From JAUIGE01 sp045106685 (GTDB lineage Bacteria > Bacteroidota > Bacteroidia > J057): DNA of 10,615 bases. Shown one piece after another: positions 6,886-10,615 of the stretch; position 1 is the first letter of the stretch; every line of letters starts with the position of its first letter. The notes beneath the pieces are model-generated. The model saw only the letters and a list, made by a program, of their open reading frames with translations. It searched no databases and was not told the DNA's origin. Position numbers and translations under genes: made by a program. The stretch lies in the NCBI GenBank assembly GCA_045106685.1, contig JBGCFB010000055.1, positions 1 through 10,615 of the forward strand. Direction: 5' to 3'.

Positions 6886-8949
6886 ATGAAAGCGATACTC
6901 ATATCCATCCTGATGCTGACGCTTGGCTTACCGTCAGCATTTAGTCAAACAGGTGCTGCAGGCATACAAGGCCGTTTTTGGCTCGATGCCAGCACACTAG
7001 GCGCCAGAGTCAGCGCGCAAGCCTTCTTTCGCTCCAATGCTAACGCACTAGGACTGGGCGCGAACGATAGTCTTGGAGAATTTCGAGTAAAAACAGACAG
7101 CCTTGGCTTTACACATTGCCGATTTCAGCAGTATTATCAAGGCGTAAAAATAGACGGAGCAGACTGCGTTTTACACGAACGAAATGGCTTGGTAGAAAAA
7201 GCAAACGGTCGTTTGGTAACCGGTATCAATAATAACATGCGTGTATTCATTACTCCGCAACAGGCTATCGATAGTGCCATTGCCCGGATGGGTGCCCAGC
7301 AATATATGTGGCAGGATTCGCTGGAGGAAGCTGAGATCAAAATTGAGGCGAACGATACGGCGGCGACGTATTATCCTATCCCGGAACTTGTATTGATCAA
7401 AGCCTTCACTTCCAATAGCTGGGCTGCTGACTCATTTCGATTAACCTATCGTATACCTATTCACTCGCGTATTCCTTATGATGCAGTTGCATGGTTTGTC
7501 GATGCCCAAACGGGCCGTGTATTTCGCAGGCGTTCGCTTCTACCTAGTTGCGGTACGAATAACAGGCCATGTACTGCCGCTACTCATACTCATCAGGCGT
7601 CTTGTAATCATCAAGCAGTAGGGTTTGGTACAAAACGCTTTGGCGGCAACCATGCTAAAGCAACTCAGGGTTGCCACCAGGGAACCGGAGCGACGACCTT
7701 CAATGGTACCAGGACGATCTTTACTACCTATACGAACGGCAGTTACCGCCTATTCGATGACTGCTCTCCGGCCTATATCTGGACGCGTTATTATGCCGAC
7801 CCACTCAATAATGCAAATGTCACTGAGTACACTGATGGTAATAATGTCTGGACATCCAATAATGATCAAATGGGAGTAACAGCCCATTGGGGCATTAAGA
7901 CGTCACAAGATTACTTTAAAGCCATCCATAATCGCAATGGTTGGAATGGTAACTGGCAGGATATCAAAGTCTATTGTCAGAAGAATTTTGGAGATGCTCA
8001 AAACCCTACGTATAGCAATGCTAGCTGGAATCAAGGTGTAAATGGCTTTCTGCTTAATGGTAAAATATCGTTTGGAACAGGTTATATTGGAGGTATACAG
8101 TCCGACGATTATACCTCACTAGATGTATGCGGCCATGAGTTTGCCCATGGAGTTACTCGATCTGAGTCAAACCTCGTGTACGAAAGGGAATCCGGCGCAC
8201 TGAATGAAGGACTATCGGATATTTTTGGTGAAATAATTGACCATTGGGTCACGGGTGCTGCTCCGGATTGGCGTCATAATGAACGAACCAACCTGGGGGG
8301 AAATACATTCTGGGGACGTGATCTGATGTATCCCGCACGAGCAGGACAACCTGAAACCTATGGCGATACGCTTTGGCGAAACCCAAACTGTGCAAATCCC
8401 AACAAAGAGGACAACGACTATTGTGGTGTTCACATAAACAGTGGTGTGCTAAATAAGGCCTTTGCGCTTATGGTAAGCGGAGGCATAGGCGTCAATTTCC
8501 ATGGTGATCCTTATGATGTCCCTGCTTTAGGATTCATCAAGGGAAGAAAAATTGTGTACCGTGCTGCTACCATGTATTTGTCCAGTCAGGACGAATACGC
8601 CGATGCCCGCGAGGCTTTTATTCAGTCCGCTGAAGACCTATACGGCGTTTGTTCCAGTGAGGCAATTGCCGTGGCCAAGGCGTTCTATGCCGTCGGCGTG
8701 GAAAGTAACTCTGGCAAATACAATCGAAAAGTATGTGGAGCTGTCATTCCTATCCTTGGTTTAAATCAAATAGAGGCCACACGATCTATCACTTCCGGGG
8801 GGCCAGGTTGTGCAACCTCATTCTTGCCGAATGGCATCTACTACCAATACAAAGCAGGACTTGAAGTAGTATATAAGGATGGCTTTGTTGCACCAGTTGG
8901 TTCCAATATGAAAGCAGTTACGGAAGGTTGTTCCTTTACTAAGAATTAG
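6886..8949 (+). CDS. Secreted M4 family (thermolysin-type) zinc metallopeptidase precursor
   Basis: A 687-aa zinc endopeptidase precursor, expected to hydrolyse extracellular proteins at hydrophobic residues. Residues 1-20 are a signal peptide ending in SAFS. An FTP/thermolysin propeptide domain lies at about 62-111 (RFQQYYQGVKIDGADCVLHE) and a PepSY-like propeptide region at about 115-205; these normally keep the enzyme folded and inactive until cleavage. The catalytic domain (about 240-612) has HEFAH at 417-421 with the third zinc ligand Glu441 in GALNEGLSDIFG, the same spacing as thermolysin, and His516 in GVHINSGVLNKAF, equivalent to thermolysin His231. All key residues are present. Residues 626-687 (YYQYKAGLEVVYKDGFVAPVGSNMKA) resemble a 3-coathanger stack domain. 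No T9SS sorting domain is visible. The frame is open upstream to 6805, but ATG 6886 is chosen because it starts the signal peptide and the upstream part lies in a repeat. A Cys/His-rich stretch (212-254) joins propeptide and enzyme. Confidence 0.93.
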   Translation: MKAILISILMLTLGLPSAFSQTGAAGIQGRFWLDASTLGARVSAQAFFRSNANALGLGANDSLGEFRVKTDSLGFTHCRFQQYYQGVKIDGADCVLHERNGLVEKANGRLVTGINNNMRVFITPQQAIDSAIARMGAQQYMWQDSLEEAEIKIEANDTAATYYPIPELVLIKAFTSNSWAADSFRLTYRIPIHSRIPYDAVAWFVDAQTGRVFRRRSLLPSCGTNNRPCTAATHTHQASCNHQAVGFGTKRFGGNHAKATQGCHQGTGATTFNGTRTIFTTYTNGSYRLFDDCSPAYIWTRYYADPLNNANVTEYTDGNNVWTSNNDQMGVTAHWGIKTSQDYFKAIHNRNGWNGNWQDIKVYCQKNFGDAQNPTYSNASWNQGVNGFLLNGKISFGTGYIGGIQSDDYTSLDVCGHEFAHGVTRSESNLVYERESGALNEGLSDIFGEIIDHWVTGAAPDWRHNERTNLGGNTFWGRDLMYPARAGQPETYGDTLWRNPNCANPNKEDNDYCGVHINSGVLNKAFALMVSGGIGVNFHGDPYDVPALGFIKGRKIVYRAATMYLSSQDEYADAREAFIQSAEDLYGVCSSEAIAVAKAFYAVGVESNSGKYNRKVCGAVIPILGLNQIEATRSITSGGPGCATSFLPNGIYYQYKAGLEVVYKDGFVAPVGSNMKAVTEGCSFTKN

Positions 8950-8961
8950 GAGATAATCATT

Positions 8962-9005
8962 TACCAAAAAAACGCCACTCCTTTACGGAAGTGGCGTTTT
9001 TGGTA
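8962..9005. terminator. Bidirectional intrinsic terminator
   Basis: A long inverted repeat with a GC-rich core ACGCCACT / AGTGGCGT, flanked by an A run on the left and a T run on the right, closes a ten-base loop at 8980-8989. The outer TACC / GGTA also pairs, with two extra A residues in the left arm. It begins 12 bases after the peptidase stop codon and lies 25 bases beyond the stop of the convergent lolA gene. On either strand the stem is followed by T residues, so it should end transcription of both genes. Confidence 0.9.
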
Positions 9006-9030
9006 TCTCACATAATTTGTTCTAGCTCCT

Positions 9031-9684
9031 CTATTCTGTCTCGTCATACACAGTCACGTCAGGATGCTTTGAAGTGTCAAACTCGAAGGCCGTTGGGGGT
9101 ATGCCTTGGTCGGTTTTGACATTTGTAAAGCTGTATACCGTACGTGTTTGATTGCGATTGACGGTCTCTACTTTAACTGGCAAATGTGTTTTAACATCTA
9201 CCCATAATCGTGCCTGATTAAATTCGACATCAGAGTCAGAATTCGCCAGGTATATATTGTGACAGGTTTTTCCGTTCATGGTCACACGTCCGTCGTGGCG
9301 AGCCTTTGCATTGGCCTTATACAACTGGAGCATGCTCTCGATATCAAAGCCCTCTTCAGGGTCATTTGAATAGACTGTTACTTCTTCATCCGATGGAAAA
9401 AATGCCCAGATTTTTTCACCATTGCAATAAAATTCCTGATCGGGTAGCATAACAGCGTATTTACTCTTGCTGTATTTCAGGGTACCATCCTTGGTGATCT
9501 TTGCATTTGGGTCAGAAGGATTGGAAAGTGTGAAGGAAAATTTCGCAGAAAAATCTTCAAGTTTCTCAAAAACAGATTGCGCTTTTTTCAAAATAGCCAC
9601 CGGATCTTCGGCGGTGGTATGCGTCGGGCTGGTCCATGCTACAAAGAGCAAAGCGACGATGGATATCAGGGAAACGATTCTCAT
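9031..9684 (-). CDS. lolA: LolA-type outer-membrane lipoprotein carrier protein
   Basis: A 217-aa periplasmic protein of the LolA family, which takes lipoproteins released from the inner membrane and carries them to the outer membrane. Residues 1-25 form a signal peptide (MRIVSLISIVALLFVAW, likely cut after TTA25). The mature part shows the family pattern: an N-terminal helix (DPVAILKKAQSVFEKLEDFS), then beta strands such as GTLKYSKSKYAVMLPDQEF, NGEKIWAFFPSDEEVTVY, and ARLWVDVKTHLPVKVETV, ending in IPPTAFEFDTSKHPDVTVYD. The length is normal for the family. It lies downstream of ftsK on the same strand, an order also found in E. coli (ftsK-lolA) and common in Bacteroidota. The 161-bp gap contains a hairpin, so it may also have its own promoter. 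The start ATG is preceded by an A-rich stretch, typical of translation starts in this phylum. Bacteroidota LolA homologues are diverged from the E. coli protein, so the substrate range is inferred. Confidence 0.88.
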   Translation of the reverse strand: MRIVSLISIVALLFVAWTSPTHTTAEDPVAILKKAQSVFEKLEDFSAKFSFTLSNPSDPNAKITKDGTLKYSKSKYAVMLPDQEFYCNGEKIWAFFPSDEEVTVYSNDPEEGFDIESMLQLYKANAKARHDGRVTMNGKTCHNIYLANSDSDVEFNQARLWVDVKTHLPVKVETVNRNQTRTVYSFTNVKTDQGIPPTAFEFDTSKHPDVTVYDETE

Positions 9685-9750
9685 ACTTTTTTTTTGTTTT
9701 AGACAGAAAAGCTAACGGAAAGACACAGCCAACATTTTAAAAGATGCAAA

Positions 9751-9787
9751 AATAGCTGAATCTTCTTTTACAGAAAACTCAGCTATT
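9751..9787 (-). terminator. Hairpin between ftsK and lolA, possible terminator or attenuator
   Basis: On the minus strand AATAGCTGA pairs perfectly with TCAGCTATT (nine pairs), with a 19-base loop that can hold a small inner TTCT/AGAA stem, followed directly by further T residues. It lies 58 bases after the ftsK stop codon and 66 bases before the lolA start. The stem is AT-rich, so termination may be partial, which would let some ftsK transcripts continue into lolA. Confidence 0.5.
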
Positions 9788-9845
9788 CGTATTTATCTAG
9801 CACTTGAACGTAGGCTTCAAAAGACTAACCGTTTTCATGTTATCC

Positions 9846-10615
9846 TCAACGCAAGGTACTCAGGTATTGTTCCAAGGATTGTTCATCCATAAATAATACG
9901 TCGCGAGCTTTTGATCCAGAGTGTGGTCCTACTATACCAGCGCGTTCCATCTGATCGATAATGCGACCCGCTCTATTGTAGCCAAGTTTGAGTTTTCGTT
10001 GGAGCAAAGAGGCAGAACCCATCTGATATTTCACCACGGTTCGCGCCGCTTCATCAAACATGCTGTCCATCTCCAACGGCTCATCATTCATTTTATCATT
10101 GCCGTCATCATCACTCGGCAATTCAGGCAAATAATATGGCTCAGGGAATCCTCGCTGAGAAGAAATGAAGTCCACAAGGTTCTCAACTTCCGGCGTGTCG
10201 ATAAACGCATTTTGAATACGAATCACATCCGAACCAGTAGAGAAAAGCATATCACCTCGTCCGATCAACTGGTCAGCACCATTGGCATCGAGGATCGTGC
10301 GAGAGTCCACTTTCGAAATAACGCGATAAGACATACGCGCCGGGAAGTTCGCTTTGATAATACCCGTAATCACGTTCACAGACGGACGCTGCGTCGCCAC
10401 TACAAGGTGAATTCCTACCGCACGCGCCAACTGCGCGAGTCGCGCGATCGGCATCTCAACCTCTTTTCCACCCACCATCATCATATCCGCGAGTTCGTCA
10501 ATCACGAGCACGATATACGGCATATAGAAGTGGCCTTTACGCGGGCTAAGCTTACGCGCCAGGAACTTGGTATTGTATTCCTTCAGGTTACGAACCTTGG
10601 CCGCTTTGAGCAGAT
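9846..10615 (-). CDS. ftsK: DNA translocase FtsK, C-terminal part (5' end outside window)
   Basis: The last 255 residues of FtsK, the septum-linked hexameric ATPase that pumps chromosome DNA and activates dimer resolution at division. The reading frame runs open through the window edge at 10615 (LLKAAKVRNLKEYNTKFLAR upstream of the first internal Met at 10523), so the gene is cut by the edge rather than truncated. Visible are the Walker B segment (YIVLVIDELADMMM), the RecA-like motor core (PIARLAQLARAVGIHLVVAT, QRPSVNVITGIIKANFPARM, SRTILDANGADQLIGRGDML) and the C-terminal gamma winged helix (about the last 70 residues, VVKYQMGSASLLQRKLKLGY, then RAGRIIDQMERAGIVGP), which reads polarity sequences on DNA. 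Walker A, the N-terminal membrane helices and linker lie outside the window. A short acidic linker (DDDGNDKMNDEPLEMD) joins motor and gamma. lolA follows on the same strand. Confidence 0.96.
   Translation of the reverse strand, partial: LLKAAKVRNLKEYNTKFLARKLSPRKGHFYMPYIVLVIDELADMMMVGGKEVEMPIARLAQLARAVGIHLVVATQRPSVNVITGIIKANFPARMSYRVISKVDSRTILDANGADQLIGRGDMLFSTGSDVIRIQNAFIDTPEVENLVDFISSQRGFPEPYYLPELPSDDDGNDKMNDEPLEMDSMFDEAARTVVKYQMGSASLLQRKLKLGYNRAGRIIDQMERAGIVGPHSGSKARDVLFMDEQSLEQYLSTLR

Noticed and set aside
9846..10523. A complete 225-aa FtsK-like protein starting at the internal Met at 10523
   Set aside because: The frame continues upstream to the window edge with FtsK-typical sequence, so this is the end of a larger gene.

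Overview
The window looks like chromosomal DNA of a member of the Bacteroidota, probably a Saprospiria/Lewinella-like lineage. The phylum call rests on a type IX secretion (T9SS type A) C-terminal sorting domain, a fibre-like protein with N- and C-terminal domains that are typical of this phylum, a 3-coathanger-type C-terminus on a metallopeptidase, an ftsK-lolA pair, and start codons preceded by A/T-rich sequence rather than clear Shine-Dalgarno sites. The class-level guess is weaker.

Left part (1-3749): a small ECF-like sigma-70 factor is read leftward. It is divergent from a long TPR-CHAT protein read rightward. The CHAT (caspase-like) domain keeps its His/Cys dyad. The protein has an N-terminal export signal and one C-terminal membrane helix followed by basic residues, so the protease domain should face the periplasm. 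The two genes share a short upstream region of about 125 bp, and no anti-sigma gene is visible beside the sigma factor.

Middle part (3902-8949): three rightward genes encode exported proteins: a 263-aa T9SS cargo protein, a 674-aa fibre/adhesin-like protein with five GxVGIGT-type repeats and a C-terminal coiled coil, and an M4 (thermolysin-family) metallopeptidase with propeptide and complete active site. Two of the three intergenic junctions carry short palindromes of one family, with flanks GTAGAGA and TCTC or TCTAC: a single copy overlapping the stop codon at 4691, and a head-to-head pair (REPIN-like) at 6796-6875. Each lies just upstream of a start codon.

Right part (8962-10615): a strong hairpin that can terminate transcription in both directions separates the peptidase gene from a leftward housekeeping block. 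That block holds lolA (periplasmic lipoprotein carrier) and, upstream of it, the 3' part of ftsK (DNA translocase), cut by the window edge. A second hairpin lies between ftsK and lolA.

I see no tRNA, rRNA, CRISPR array, transposase or phage gene. No gene-free stretch exceeds 300 bases; the 152-bp gap at 3750-3901 shows no structure I can support. The least conventional features are the periplasm-facing CHAT protease beside an orphan sigma factor and the REP-like palindromes.
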